Positions 25,001-39,300 of a stretch of DNA of 64,000 nucleotides are shown piece by piece. Each line of letters opens with the position of its first letter. Within the stretch, counting starts at the first letter, position 1. The translations under genes were made by a program, and so were the position numbers. Location of the stretch: the NCBI GenBank assembly GCA_015143295.1, contig CM026557.1, positions 42,665,965 to 42,729,964 on the forward strand, read 5' to 3'. This DNA comes from Tetracentron sinense. Taxonomy: Eukaryota; Streptophyta; Magnoliopsida; Trochodendrales; Trochodendraceae. Under the pieces are notes generated by a model. The model worked only from the letters and a program-made list of their open reading frames with translations. It made no database searches and had not been told where the DNA came from.

Positions 25001-28000
25001 TTTCATGAGAGCACGAGCCGAGCTTGAACAGGTATGTTGAGTTTGAGTCGAGCTCGAGCCGAGCTTGAACAATGGTATAATTTAACGAGTCGAGCCTGAA
25101 CACCTCACTACTCGGCCCATCTCGATATCACCCCTAGAGGAATCTGACAGAAGGAAACACTATAACACCACACAAAATTATAATAAAGTGTATTTTATGA
25201 GGCCCGAATTTGGAGGGCTTGAGCTTGGGATTGACTTGTCTAGGCCCAGTTGGGCATGGGCTTAGTATTTCCTTGGCCGGCTATACCTAAACCCTAAATA
25301 GTAAAACCCCAATTCCTAACCATAATTTTCATCACCATTTATTGTTATTGATGCTACTTGTTATGTTCTACAATTCGATAAAAGTTTAAAACCCTAATTT
25401 GCATGCATGTTACCATCTCCAATAATTATTGAGCCTAAACTTGTTCTTGAAATCCTCAATTGAGTAAGAAAACTACACTAGCTATTGACCGAAATCCCTA
25501 AACTGGTGGAAGTTCTCACTTCCATTTTGATCACCCAATTCAGTTTGGGAAATCTATTACTACGGGATTTTGATTTGACCTAGGACATTAGTAGTTCTTC
25601 CCTTTGAATTTCTCATTATAATTGTGGAATCTAGATAGTTTATGATTTCTATTATTATTGCAATTAATTTGCTGATCTCAAAATCATGTCATCCTAGATT
25701 AGTTGCATGGTCCTACATCAATAGAAATCCAAAACATTTCAAAACGTCATGTGCGGCACATTGGTTAGATTTGATTCTAGGAAATATTGATGAGCTTCCT
25801 CAAGTGAAGCCCATTTTGGAGAATGCAAGACTTTTGTTGAAGTTTTCGTACAAATTCCAACATGTGTTGGATTTGATGAGATTGCACGCGCTGGAAAACT
25901 AAAAAGAATTAAAAAGACTAAGTGAACTAGATTTGCAACACAATTGTAGTCTATTCTTAAAGAAAAACGAACTTTGTTATTTATGATTGCTTCAACTGAA
26001 TGGAGAGCTCTCCCTCAATCTTAGGCAGAAGGAACAAAGTGATAAATATAATCCAGGTGAATATTGATGCAGACATCGGACCGTTGGATTTTGTTTATGA
26101 TGGAGATCCACTGTTGGATCACGACATGGAGAACGATCGACCGTCGGATCGAGAGATGGCAATCGGAGGGCTGAGAATCCGAGATCAGACCATAGATGGG
26201 CATGAGCAGCCATAGTGGCCTGCCCACCCCTTCAGTTATTTAGTTGTTCATTTTATCAGTTTGTTTTTATACTTTATTTTTTCTTTATAGTTAGTTTATT
26301 ATGAAAGAACATAATAAGGGTAGTTTGGTATTTTTCTTTTGAGTAAAGTTTTATTCTTTTGTTTATAAATACTTTCTTTGGAGATTAGAAATTGACAGAA
26401 TTTTATGAATGAAATATGAGAGATTTTTGGCTTTTAGAATCTCCTGTGATGGGAATGGTGTGATGCCAATCTTGGAATGATTCCAAGATCATCCTTCTAT
26501 TTTCTTGTTCTCTATCTCTCTCAAATCACTATTCACAAGTACTGTTCACAGCATATTCCCCCTAGTGTTGTTCCAGTAGATCTAGACCATCCTGTTATTG
26601 TTCCAACAAATCTGAAAACATCGTATTGCTGTTCCAGCAGATCTGGACAAGCCCTAGCCCTATTCCAGCCCTGCTGCAAGCCTTTCCCTTGTTCCCCTAG
26701 CTGCCCCATCATCCCAGCCACCTGTCCTTTCTGCCACATCATCCCAGCCACCAATACCAGCCTTCCCCAACCCTATCATGCCTGTCCCAAACCTGTCCCA
26801 ACAATTTTAAGTTGTCCATAACCTGTTCCAAACCTGTCCCAGGCTCCCAGCATAACTCCATCACTGTTGCACCAATCCCAGCCTAATTCCACACTGTTCC
26901 AGCCCTATTCCCCTTCCTAAACCTATCCCAACCCTATTCCTAAGCCCTTACTATTGTTCCAGTAAATCTGGAATTGCATTCTTGTTGCTACATCCATCCA
27001 CATTACACTCACATCTCATTACCATTACCCTAAAACAGCCCTATTCCCTTCCCCAACCCTAACTTTTATAATCCCTATTAGTTTTTGTTCTTGCTGTTGA
27101 GTCTTGTTATTCAATTTAACATTGCTTGAAACCCTACTTTACTTGCACATTAAAATTTATAACCATTGTCGAGCCTAGATTTATTCTTTTGAAATCCTCA
27201 AATTGAATAAGGGAATTACATTGATTATTGAACTAAAATCCCTAAGCTAGTGGAAGTTCCTGCTTCCATTACAATCATCCTAATCAAATTGAACGGTTCT
27301 TCGGGACGCAGTGGAAGAAGGGAGGAGACTCTCGAATGAGGAAAAAGATCCAATGACTTCGAAAGAATTGAACGAGCCGTATGAGGTGAAAATCTCATGT
27401 ACGGTTCTGTAGAGTGACAGTAAGGGTGACTTATCTGTCAACTTTTCTACTATCACCCCCAAAAAACCAAACTCTGCCTTACGTAAAGTTGCCAGAGTAC
27501 GATGAACCTCTGGATTTGAAATCACTGCTTATATACTTGGTATTGGCCATAATTCACAAGAACATTTTGTAGTCTTAGTAAGAGGAAGGGTTAAGGATTT
27601 ACCCGGTGTGAGATCACATTGTTCAAGGAAACCCTAGATGTTGTCGGAGTAAAGGATCGTCAACAAGGGCGTTCTAGTGTGTTGTATATCCTTATTGAAG
27701 ACTTGTATCATTTGATGAAATCGTTAGAAACATATGAACTGTATGGCTAACCCTCCTTTTGACTTTATTTATTGTAATTGTGGAATCTAGATGGTTTATG
27801 AATTTTATAATTGCTACAATTAAGAAATTTGATCTCACAAACACATCATTTAGGTTAGTTTGCATTGTCCTGCATCAAATATAAATATATTCTGGGAGAG
27901 GGACCGAGAGATAATTCAGACAATTGAGCCAAATAGCAATCAAAGGAGTGTATAAAGGCAATGCTAAGTATATGCCTTTTTGGAAGATTATAGATGAAAG

Positions 28001-31000
28001 ATGAAACAAGACATTGCATAGTCCTATGAATGTAGTTACAGCTTATCTTAATCCTTGGTTGTTTTATAATAAACAACTGAGGATGTATAGGGAAGTAAGA
28101 ATGGGTATTAAGAAGGTAATTGATAAAGCAATCACATGGTAAGAAGAAGGAAAAAAGTTTAACATGGAGCTGAAAATTTACCACCAGCAGGATAGTTCCA
28201 TCTTTAGCAATGGGCAATTGAATCCCTTCTAGAAGCATATCCAAGTAAGTTCATTATATTTATTTACTTTTTAAATTTTTGATTATATTTTAAAACTTAT
28301 AGTCAATAATTTGTAATTAAGAATTTGGTAGGACATGCAGGGGAAGCAAGGTTCCAATCCTTCAGAAGTTGGCAATCAAATTGCATAGCCAACCTTCCAG
28401 TGCCTCAGCTTGTGAACAAAATTGGAGTGCTTTTGAGGAACAAATTAGAGCCCAATAAACTATGTTTCGTGTAAACTGTGAATTTGCATTTGATGAAGAC
28501 AAGTCCAATTAAACAAAAGAACAATTCAAAGCTAGTTAACATAGAGAATGTTTTTGCATTCCCGGATGTACTCGAAGGGGACCATGACCCTGAAGATGAT
28601 GCTTCCTCTTCAAATGAATCTTCAAAAAATGCAGAAGATGTCAATATTGATGAGCTTGATGATGACGTTGCTTTTGAGAGGTTAATGAATCATCATGAGT
28701 GATTTTGTGCTGTAATTTGTACATTATAATACTTTTGTTAGTAAAATTGGAGAGTATGATCAATGTCACTTTTTTTTTTTTTTTGAGAATTGATATTTTA
28801 ATGAATGTTGGTTGATGCTTTGATGGAATTGGATCTTGAAATCATGGCCTGAATTTATTATTGCTAATGAAGTGATGAACAACTACTTATTTTGAATATT
28901 ATCTAATTAAATTGGTAGATGTATTACTTAATATCATGTTTCCAATGTAATATAATTATTTCTTTATTTTCATTAATTTTTTCCTCAAGTTTTCCGAACT
29001 TTACCGAATTTTTCAGAACCTAACCCCGACGAATTATTCTCGAACCCCAACTTCGTTACTATTGCCCTAAAGCAAACACAAGCAGGAGACGAAGAGATTC
29101 ATTCAAACACCCTGGAGTTGCTTTCCTTCCATATTGACAACACTTCATCCTCAAGCCCCTCACCCCAGCTTCATAGAGAATCAAGAAGTTAAGAAGTCCC
29201 GAAAGGAGCAGGAAAAGACCTAGTTGATCTCCAGATGGGATAAAAAATAGCTCTAAATCTTAGAAGCAAAAAGACATTCTAGCATAAAATGATAAACCGA
29301 CTCCTCCAACTTCAACCACATGAAAGAGTCGTTGGCCATCCTCCACCCTCTACTCAATAGAGGATTATATGTAAGAATCTTGTCTAGAGATGTCGTCCAA
29401 TGAAAGAATGATAACTTAGAGGGCAAACCCGCCTCCAACCGATCTGTAAGGGAAACGGAGGCCTAGGTAGCAGAGTATGGTAAAGGGTTCTCACTGAGAA
29501 CTAGTCCATGTTGTCACAAGACCATAAATGAACATCCCTAAGAGTGGTAAAGGTGGAGACTGAACAGATTCTATCCAAAAGGTTGAGGAAACTCAATTTC
29601 CCAATCATTGAGGCCCCACCTCAATCTAGGACTCCAAACCCTAGAGTTTGTTATATATTCGACACACAACTCCACGGAAACACTTCCATCCACAGTTAAT
29701 AACCAAAGGCAACCTAAAGTCATCACGAAGATAGTGTGTTGTGTGGACCCACACTATTTATCCAACCAAAATCTCACGTAATTCCTCTACTCACTTGGAA
29801 ATTGAAATGTTTAGAGAAAACCTCCCACCCTTCCACAACGCAAGTCCATGGGGGCCTTTGACTCCCTTAGATTCCCTACCTAAAACCTCCCCATATTTTA
29901 GTGAAATCACTCTTCGCCACGAGCTTTCTCTTTTGATTACAAACCTCCATTACCACTTACCTAATAGGGCCGTATTACCCAGGGACAGAGGGTGGATATT
30001 CAGTCTGCCTACCTCTAAAGGGAGACAAATTGTGCTCCAAAGAACAAGGTTATATTTACAATTGTCCAATCTCTCATTACAAAAAAAAATCCTCTGTATT
30101 CTCTCAAGTCTTTTAGCCACCAAAGCCGGGATGGTCAAAAGGGATAGGAAGTACGTTGAGAAGTTACATAGCACACTTCTGAGGAGAGTTAACATGACCC
30201 CTTTGGATAGGTACACAGATTTCAAGCCCTCTAATCTTTTGAAAACTCTATCAACAACCGAGTCTCAAACCAATTTAGCTTTTAAACCAGTCTTTAACGG
30301 TAAACCCAGGTATTTAGCTGGTAGGAATCCAGTCCTGCACCCTAACATGGATGTCAACTACAGAAGAACTGAAGGTAGGGTACTCTGCCAACTCCAAAGA
30401 TTTCAATCTTTGATCTTTAAGCCCGACACCAACTTAAAGCATTTAAACAAACATCTCAAGTGAAGAAGCTAACTACAAGAGGCCTCACACAAGATCAATG
30501 TGTCATCAGCAAATTATAAATAGAGTATAAATAACCCTCCCCTCCCTACAAGAAAACCCATGATGACCGACTCCGCAGCCCTACAGATCAATCTGCTAAG
30601 AGCCTCAGTGACCATGATGAAAAGGAATGGCGAGGTGGGTCACCCTGTCTTAGCTCTCTAGTGCTCCTGAAATAGCCTCAGGAGACTCGTTGATGAGGAC
30701 AGAGAATGAGACAGTGAAATAGCAAGCTTTAATCCACTTCCATCAACGAATACCAAAATACATATTGCCCATTATATATTTTAGGAACTCCCAATTTATA
30801 TGGTCAAAGGCTTTCTCCAAATCAACTTTACATAACACAACTAACACAACTGGAATCCGCGATCGAATCCTCTCATCCACACATTGATTTGCTATTAGAT
30901 TACTGTCTAGGAATTGTCGTCCACCTACTAAAGCCCCTTCTGATTAGCTATCATTACGCAAGGGATTAGCTATGAGTCCAATATTTTTACATTGGCTATC

Positions 31001-33327
31001 AATAATTGACGGCTCATATTCAAGAGGTCCCTTGGTGTACGTTATTTTCAAATAGTAGGGTATTAATGGATGAAACTAAAGAGGGGTAAATGCAAAACTA
31101 GAATTGTGGAGGGATAAGGATTTCAGTATAAGTCGAACCAAGACAGAATATTATGGAATACAACTTTAGTACAAACACAAATAGAATGGAGACGTTGTCA
31201 AAATAGAAAAGCCAAAAGATACCTAAAGCGACAAGCTCTGGTATCTTGGGTCAATTATTCATAACGGTTGAGAGATTGATGAGGATGTTACTCATAAAAT
31301 TAGAGCTAGATCACTGAAGTTAAGAAGTGCTTTCGGCTATGTGACTGATGCATCCAAATCAAACTAAAGAAAATTTTATATGGTAACGATAAGACCATCA
31401 ATGCTTTATGGAGTAGAATATTGGGCTACTAACAGCGATAGGACTAGATATGCTTTATGGAGCAGAATATTGTAATACTAAGAAGCAAAATATTAATAAA
31501 AATAGTGTACCCAAAATAAAGATACTAAGATTGATGAGTGGAAAAACAATGAACGACAGTATCAAAAATAAGCCCATTCGAGAGAACATGAGAGTAGCTC
31601 CAATAGGTGATAAAGTAAGTGAGTCGATTTAGATGGTTGGACACGATCGGCGAAGTTCACTCCAGTTAAAAAAATGTGAATTGGAGTAAGTTGAAGACTC
31701 TAAAAGGAGGGAAAGACCAAAAATGATGTTGCTAGAGTTAGTGAGAAAATAATTGATAACACACGACTTAACTAAATTAATGACTTTTAATTAAATAGAA
31801 TGAAAGAACAGGATTCATATTGCTGACCACACAAATTGGGATAAGGCATTGATGATGATGATGAAATATATTAATCATATTAGTGTTTTAAATGGTGAAA
31901 GCGTGGGGTAAGGCGTTAGGACCTCCAGATAGGGTTGCACCCAAGCCGAGCTAGCTCAGCTCGGTTAAGTTGAGCAGCTTAGATTTCAGGCCCTGATCGA
32001 GCCGAGCTTGGAATTGACCTTGAAATATGAAATGAGCTCAAGCTACAGCTAAACAACCTTGAAATATGAAACCACTTGTTTGATTCAGCTCGGATAAAAG
32101 CTCGGTTTGGCTCGAAGCTCAACTTGGCTCGACTTAATATATAATATATTTAATATAAATATATTCGTACGAAGTAGCCCAACAAACCCTAAAAGTACAA
32201 ACAAAGAAAGAAAGATGCAGGAAGAGATGGGGGTTGAATTTTGATGAGGTATGTTGTTCGAGGTGCTGAAGCAAGCTGATGCATGGTTTGCTAGCCACCG
32301 CGGCATAGGAGATTATCCACACTCCACACGCGATCAATATCGACTACAAAACCAAGCAGCTCCGGTAAGTCATTCTTCCTCTCAGAGGGTTTCGCGACCT
32401 CCACTCGCAATGCCTTTGGCCCCTCTTGAAACCTCCTTCATCAGCTTTGTTGTTGTCACCGTCCTCTTCTCTCCCCGTTTCCGCCTCCTATGATTCCTTC
32501 GAAGGCACCCACTCGTTGGGGGAAAGACGAGGTTCGTCCATCACTGTCTCTCCTCTCTATTTGCCATTACGAGAAGATGAATCTCAACAACAAAGGCATA
32601 TGAATTAATCTTCAAAATTTTCCCTTTTTTCTCTTTATTTGGCTTCGGGAGCATTCGAAGTGTAGCTTATCTAACTCAAGTAAGAAAAGCTACTCATAAA
32701 TATTATTAGTTAGATTCACTTAGAATTTGTAGACAAGCTGCCCGAACAAAGAACCATCTCTCTGTTATGGTTTTGGGCATTACGAACAACAAAATCAACT
32801 TCATTGGCTTGTTGTACTCCACTAATTTGAAAAAGAGAATAATTTATTTCCCTATTTTTAAAGATTTTGGAAGTTTCTCACCCAACATTTCAACACTATC
32901 CCATCTGCTTCTCGTGGCATCTCTCCAAGTTTTCATTCCTTCTTTTTAGTTCCTACTTTCTCATGGCAAGTTGTAGAATCAAGAATGTGTCGAGCTTGAG
33001 CCAAGCCGAACTTGGCTTGAACTTGAATCAATTCGAGCTCAAGCTGAATAAAACATGTTCGAGCTTGAGCCTTGCCTAAACATCTTCAAGTTGAGCTCGA
33101 GTTGGGTTGGGCTCAGCTCGAATACAGCCCCACCTCCAAAGGCATAACGCTTAATCAGAGATGAGAACATTTTCAAAAAGAATTCAAAAAAAGTAATGAA
33201 GTATGTGTAATATTATCAATGTCTTATCTTAAATACTTGGGATCAGCAAACACGAATTTTGTTCCGACATTCTATTCTATTAAAAGCTTTAACTTCAGTT
33301 AAATCATGTGTTATCAAAACTTCTCAT

Positions 33328-33372
<45 letters not shown>

Positions 33373-36300
33373 CGCATTATATAAATAATCCAACCCTTAT
33401 AGAGAAGAAAAATAAATTTAACAAAGGCAAACAAAAGCTACAATTTATAATTACTTTTTGTTCATAATTTCATATACATATTGCGAGGTAGATGGTGTTT
33501 AGTTACAATTTATGTAGAGAAGTTTGAATACCAACAAACAGTTGCAAAGAAATAATGAAAAAATAGATAAATTATTTCCAAGTTATGTGGCTAAAACCAT
33601 ATTGTTGATAGCACGCCTCAAGTATAAAGCGAGCCTCCAAGCTTTGCAACTCATCATTCATGTCCGCCTCACACTTTAAGGCGGAAGCCTCATGGAATTC
33701 AAGCCTCAAGATTGAGCCTCATGGCATTTTCCTTGAGCCTAGCCTCACACTCCTTTTAAATCACTGCATCATATACATATAATTTCGGTTAAGGTAGAGC
33801 TGAGTTCAAGCATGTCAAGTTTGGGCTATTCGAGTGTAGACTGTGTAAGCACCCCACTTTTGCAACCCCTATCCTTCCTTTTCTGTTTCAAATTTCAAGG
33901 ATCAACCAAAGCCCAACACTTGGCCAACCCAAGAGCCCAATCCTGGCATCTCGCTCGAGCTAGTCAGCCTTTGCTTGAGGATGGTTCAAAATATCGGTAT
34001 CGGGTGCCGTATCGGTAAGTCTAAAATAAGATACGTATCAACGTATTAGATCGTATCGAATAGATACGGCAGAAAAAATCAGGATACCCTAAGAAATGCT
34101 TGGATACGCAAGGAAAAACTAAGATATCTTGCATAAAACTTCTTTTAATGCAAATATAAGCTTAAAAAAACTAAATAAAGGCCTTCAACTATATTTATAA
34201 CCATGCATATGAGAATAACAATTTTATATGTTAAAAAAGGTGTGTGTGCTGATAAAATGTATGAAAATACAAACCATAGTCACTTAGCTAGGTATAAGAA
34301 AAACAATCTAGATTTTAAAACGCTAAAATAAGAATGTATTGAATTAAAACTATAAATTTTAAGCTTAATGTAAGTCTTTTTATGCTGAACTATTACATTG
34401 TTAATTGACTTTTTGACCCTATAGATGAAAATATTTTTTTAAGAAAAAAATATTAGACTTTTTTTGCCAACCTTTTGGTATTTGGTAATTTTTGATATAA
34501 TAGAATTTATGAAATTTTAATATTTGACAAATACCTTATTATTTGAAACTTGAAATTCTGACCAAATCCCTAAAAGGTGCTAAAAAGAGGGTTTTGTTCT
34601 TGAATCAGAAAGTTGACTTTTTATTATTTAAGAATTTAGATTCAAGATAATTTTATTAAATTAAAATGGGGGGGTAAACTTATCTGCATATTAATATCTT
34701 AAGTTTACAAGTAAATAAAAGTAAAATTAATTTAAAACCATTTACTTAAATAATATTTTATGTAAATAAGTTATGTGTATCAGGTTATCTTAGTATAAAT
34801 GGAAGGAGAAAAAAAATAGTTGAAAAATCTATGTATCAAGCCCGTATCGAGCATATTGGGCTTCTATCGACCCAATACAGAAGAATTTTTTTACCAACGT
34901 ATTAGTGTATCAGGTAGCTCCAAATAGGATACGTATCGGCTCATATCAGTCGATACGTCTCGAAATTTTAAACCATGCGCTCGAGCGAGATTACCTAACC
35001 TTCCGCTCGAGCACCATTACCTAACTTTTCCCTCAAGCAAGATCATCCTCGCTCCAGAGACTGTGCTCTTTTCCTCAATCATGTTTGAGTTTAGAGAGGT
35101 CAATTTATCCTCAGACAAACTAGGACCCATTTCGAGAAATTTGACATCTCGCTCTAGCGAACTCATCTTGGCTCGAGCGAGTATCAAGCCTGTAACCAAA
35201 ATTCATACCTGGGCCACCCATTTTACACTTCCAGTAAGGCACTAACTCAAGCAAACCTAGTTTGGCTCGAAAGAGTTCCGAAACTCTATTTTTCTGAGGT
35301 TGCAAACCAGTTGTTCTCCCCCCATGGTTGACCTTCCAATAACCTCTCTTCCTCTCACCAACCCTTCAAACTCTATAAATATCAACCCCCTCCCACAAGC
35401 CTTGAGAAGAATTCCAAAATCCTGAGAGCCAAACCTTAGGAAAATTCTTGTTTAATCCAAACCCTGGCATAACCCCAAATCCTTTGAATCCCAGAGGCAG
35501 TGTTAGGCCAATAGAAGGAGGAAGCTTCAAGCTAAACCCCCCTCTAGGACAACCCCCACTTGGGAACACACCCTCACCCCTTGGAGTTTTTGAAGAGCAA
35601 AGGAGAAGAGTATGACTCTTCTCAGTTATACTTTCCACCTTCTGTTTCACATTTTCCTTGTGGTTTCTATTTCCTTTCTAGTAACCCCGAGAGTGCCCTC
35701 CCCCCAGTCAAGACCCATCGGGCCCTTCCATGTTGCAACTTGCAACATAGGGGTCCCCATGTGAAGAAAGAGGGAAGGTACTCTCTCTTTTTCTTATGCA
35801 TTCATTTTTGATCTCCCACGTTTGTGGATATGGGTAGGCCCATGGTGAGGCAAGGTCCCCCGAATATGGCCCCTGATCAAATTTCCAGTAGCCTGGTTCC
35901 AGCTTTTGCAGCTTCACTCAAGCGAGCACCAGTTGGCTCGAGCGACTGCAAAAACCATTGGCCCTGTCCTCAACCAGATTAATCACAGAACCATTATCAC
36001 TAGAGCCAGATCAGGCTCACTTGAGCGAGAATAATTCTGCAAATGATCTAGTATCTCACGCCTCACTAAACCCTTAACCCGATCGGGGTAAACTTTTCAC
36101 CCTGTTTTGATGTAGGACGAAGGAAGAATGATGCTAGATTATAATAAAGGGAATACGAAGTTTAAAGAGAAATGAAATAAGAAGAAAGAAAGAAGAGAAG
36201 TAGAGTCTCACTACTTCTATGGAATACCTAGGATTGGAGTCTCACCAATTTAGGCGTCCGAAGATGGAGTCACACCACCAATGCAAGGAGTCACACCTTA

Positions 36301-39300
36301 CTTAAAGAACTTTCATTCACTTCAATTCTATCATGCTTACATTGTCATAGGGTCTTCTATTTATAGGCATTAATAGAACATTCTACATAAAAGCTAAGAC
36401 ATTAAGATTCTAGAACCAACTAAGAACTCTTGGACTTTCTAGACCCTTAGGTTTTCTAGAATATTCTAAATGACTCTTGACTATCTAGAGAATATTAAAG
36501 ACTCTTAACTTTCTAGAAAACTCTTTAGACTTGACTTTCTAGAAAGTTCTTGACATTCTAGAAATTCTTTAATAACTTTTTTGGCTTTCTAGAGTATTCT
36601 ATCAACTTCCAAAAAGAGTCCTGGTCTTTCTAAAAGACCCCATTAATGCATGGCTGGATTTTCAGATTTGTGGGCCCATTTTATGGGCTTTATGGATTGT
36701 CATGAGTTTTCTTGGGCCTGCGGTTGTACACTTTGGGGTCCACGGGCCTGTCTTCATCAATTCCCCCCGTCTTGAAAAAACTCGGCTCCGACGAGTGAAT
36801 GGTCTGGTAATACTCATACAAATCAGGATTGATTCGCTGAAAATCCTCCGCAGTGATCCATGTGCAATCTGATAGAGGGCGATTCTTCCACTTAACTAAA
36901 AACCTTTGATATCCACCGCGCCTTGTAGACATAATTTGATCATCAAGCACATCTTCAATGTCCTCTACCTTTTGCTTGGGTGCTGGAGGGAGGTGGATAG
37001 TACACTCTTCAGTCTCTTCATGGTGCCCAAAATATGTTGTTAAGTCTTCAATATTGAAGATAGGGCTAAATCGAACATCTGGTGGAAGCTCAAGTAAGTA
37101 AGCATTTTCCCCGAGTCGCTTCAAAACACGATAAGGTCCAACATTCTTTGAATGAACCTTGTGATACGTACCAGCTGAGAACCTTTCAGGCCTTAAACGG
37201 GCCATCACCATATCACCCTCTTTGAATTGGGCAAACCGTCGATGGAGATCAGCTTTTTCTTTGTAACTCTCAGTACTAATTGCAATCTTTCTACGGACCT
37301 CATCATGGATTTCCTTGATATGTTGGGAGAATGCTTCGGCATCTTCACTAGTGCGAGCAGGTACTGGTAAAGGAATCAAGTCAATAGGCTGCCTAGGATT
37401 AATACCATTAGCAATCTCAAAAGGAGATCGTCCTGTCGTTCGATTAATAGAGCTATTATAAGCAAACTCCGCCTGAGGAAGAATAAGATCCCATGTTGTA
37501 ATTTTGTCACCAACCAAGCATCGTAACAAATTACCCAAGCTTCGATTCACAACCTCTGTCTGGCCGTCTGTCTGTGGATGGTAAGCACTAAAGTACTTAA
37601 GCTTTGTACCCAATTTTGCCCACAATGTTTTCCAGAAGTAACTTACGAACTTGACATCTCGATCAGAAACAATGGTTTTTGGCACCCCATGCAATCGAAC
37701 AACATCCTGAAAGAATAATGTGGCTATATAAGAAGCATCTGAAGCCTTCTTGCATGGAATAAAATGTGTCATTTTTGAGATTCGGTCCACAACGACGAAA
37801 ATAGAATCGAATCCTCTTTGAGTTTTTGGCAAGCCCAACACGAAATCCATGCTTAAATCTTCCCATGGTGCTTCCGGAATAGGCAGTGGAGTGTACAACC
37901 CGGTGTTTTTCTTTTGCCCTTTTCCCAACTGACAAGCTCGACATTGCTTCAAAGTCTTTCCCACATCACGTTTCAAGCTTGGCCAATAAAAACGATCTTC
38001 CACAAGTGCAATTGTTTTGTCACGTCTGAAATGTCCCCCTATACCTCCGGAATGTAGCTCCCATACAACACGATCTCGAAGAGAAGTTCTTGGAAGGCAC
38101 AACCGGTTCCCAAAAAATAGGTACCCGTCAAGTAACTGATACCTCAAGTACTCTGAATTAGGACCTACTAGTAAAGGCCTATATATCTTACCAAAATCCT
38201 CATCAGATGTGTAATCACGTTTAATCTCCTCAAATCCAACAACTGTTACTGTAATGGTTGATAGAATATAAGACTTACGGCTTAACGCGTCTGCAACCTT
38301 ATTTTCGATCCCTGCCTTGTGTTTCAAAAGGAAAGTGAACTCCTGTAGATATGCGCTCCACTTAGCATGTCGAGCACTAAGCTTCTTTTGAGAATTAAGA
38401 TATCGCAAGGCTTCATGATCTGAGAACAAAATGAACTCCCGATGGATAAGATAATGCCTTCAATGCTTCAGGGCTTGGACCATGGCGTAGATTTCAACAT
38501 CGTAGGTAGAGTACCTTTTTCGGGCATCGTTGAGCTTCTCGCTAAGATAAGCTACTAGATGTCCTTCTTGACTTAAGACGGCGCCAATTCCCACATGTGA
38601 AGCATCACAAGCAACTTCGAACACCTTATCAAAGTCTGGGAGTCGTAGGACTGGGGCCTCAGTCATCTTCACTTTAATCTCCTCAAAAGCTCGGGTGGCG
38701 GCCTTCGACCATTCAAACTGTCCACCCTTCATGCATTCAGTAATAGGGGCCATGATGGTACTGAAATTTTTAATAAATCGTCGATAGAAGGTAGCTAGCC
38801 CATGGAAGCTCCATACTTCATGAATGTTAGAAGGAAGCTGCCACTCAATGATTGCTCTAACCTTCTCAGGATCCGCCTCAACTCCCCTTGATGATACAAC
38901 AAAGCCTAAGAAAACAACGCTTTGACTCATAAAAGAACACTTTTTCAAGTTAATGTAGAGTTTCTCAGATCTTAAAACTCTCATTACTTGACGCAGATGC
39001 TCCTCATGGTCCTTATTAGATCGGCTATAGATAAGAATATCATCAAAGTAGACTACGACAAATCTTCCAATAAAAGGTCGAAGTACCTGTGTCATAATGC
39101 GCATGAATGTGCTTGAGGCATTGGTTAGTCCAAATGGCATGACTAACCACTCATACAAACCATCTTTAGTTTTGAAGGCTGTTTTCCATTCATCTCCTGA
39201 ACGAATGCGAATTTGGTGGTATCCGCTACGAAGGTCTATCTTAGAGAAGATCGTTGCACCCGCCATCATATCTAGCATGTCGTCAAGCCTTGGAATTGGA

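Larger units (their letters stand above)
22369..29064 (+). mobile_element. 6.7-kb hAT element with decayed transposase and nested insertions
   Basis: It is flanked by CCCTAAA direct repeats (22362-22368, 29065-29071), seven exact bases. LINE sequence continues on both sides. Ends are CAATGTAGC and, inverted, CAATAGTAACGAAG. The right end resembles the MITE at 7676. It holds transposase remnants on the plus strand, a GC-rich-ended element, a GGGCC-rich repeat, a GCTCG-rich hAT element and a solo LTR. Confidence 0.75.
31881..33766. mobile_element. hAT-like element with nested insertion
   Basis: Left end is TAGTGTTTTAAATGG and right end, inverted, is CAGTGATTTAAAAGGAG. Flanking repeats are AATCATAT (31873-31880) and CATCATAT (33767-33774), one mismatch. 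It shares the CAGTGTTTTAAAA-type terminus with 11381-12498 and 53725-54597, and the 'gcctca' subterminal words with the latter. It contains the GCTCG-rich element at 31930-33132. Confidence 0.65.

Noticed and set aside
27280-27525. Minus-strand open frame over the plastid insert
   Set aside because: It is antisense to rps12 exon 2 and intron domain V.
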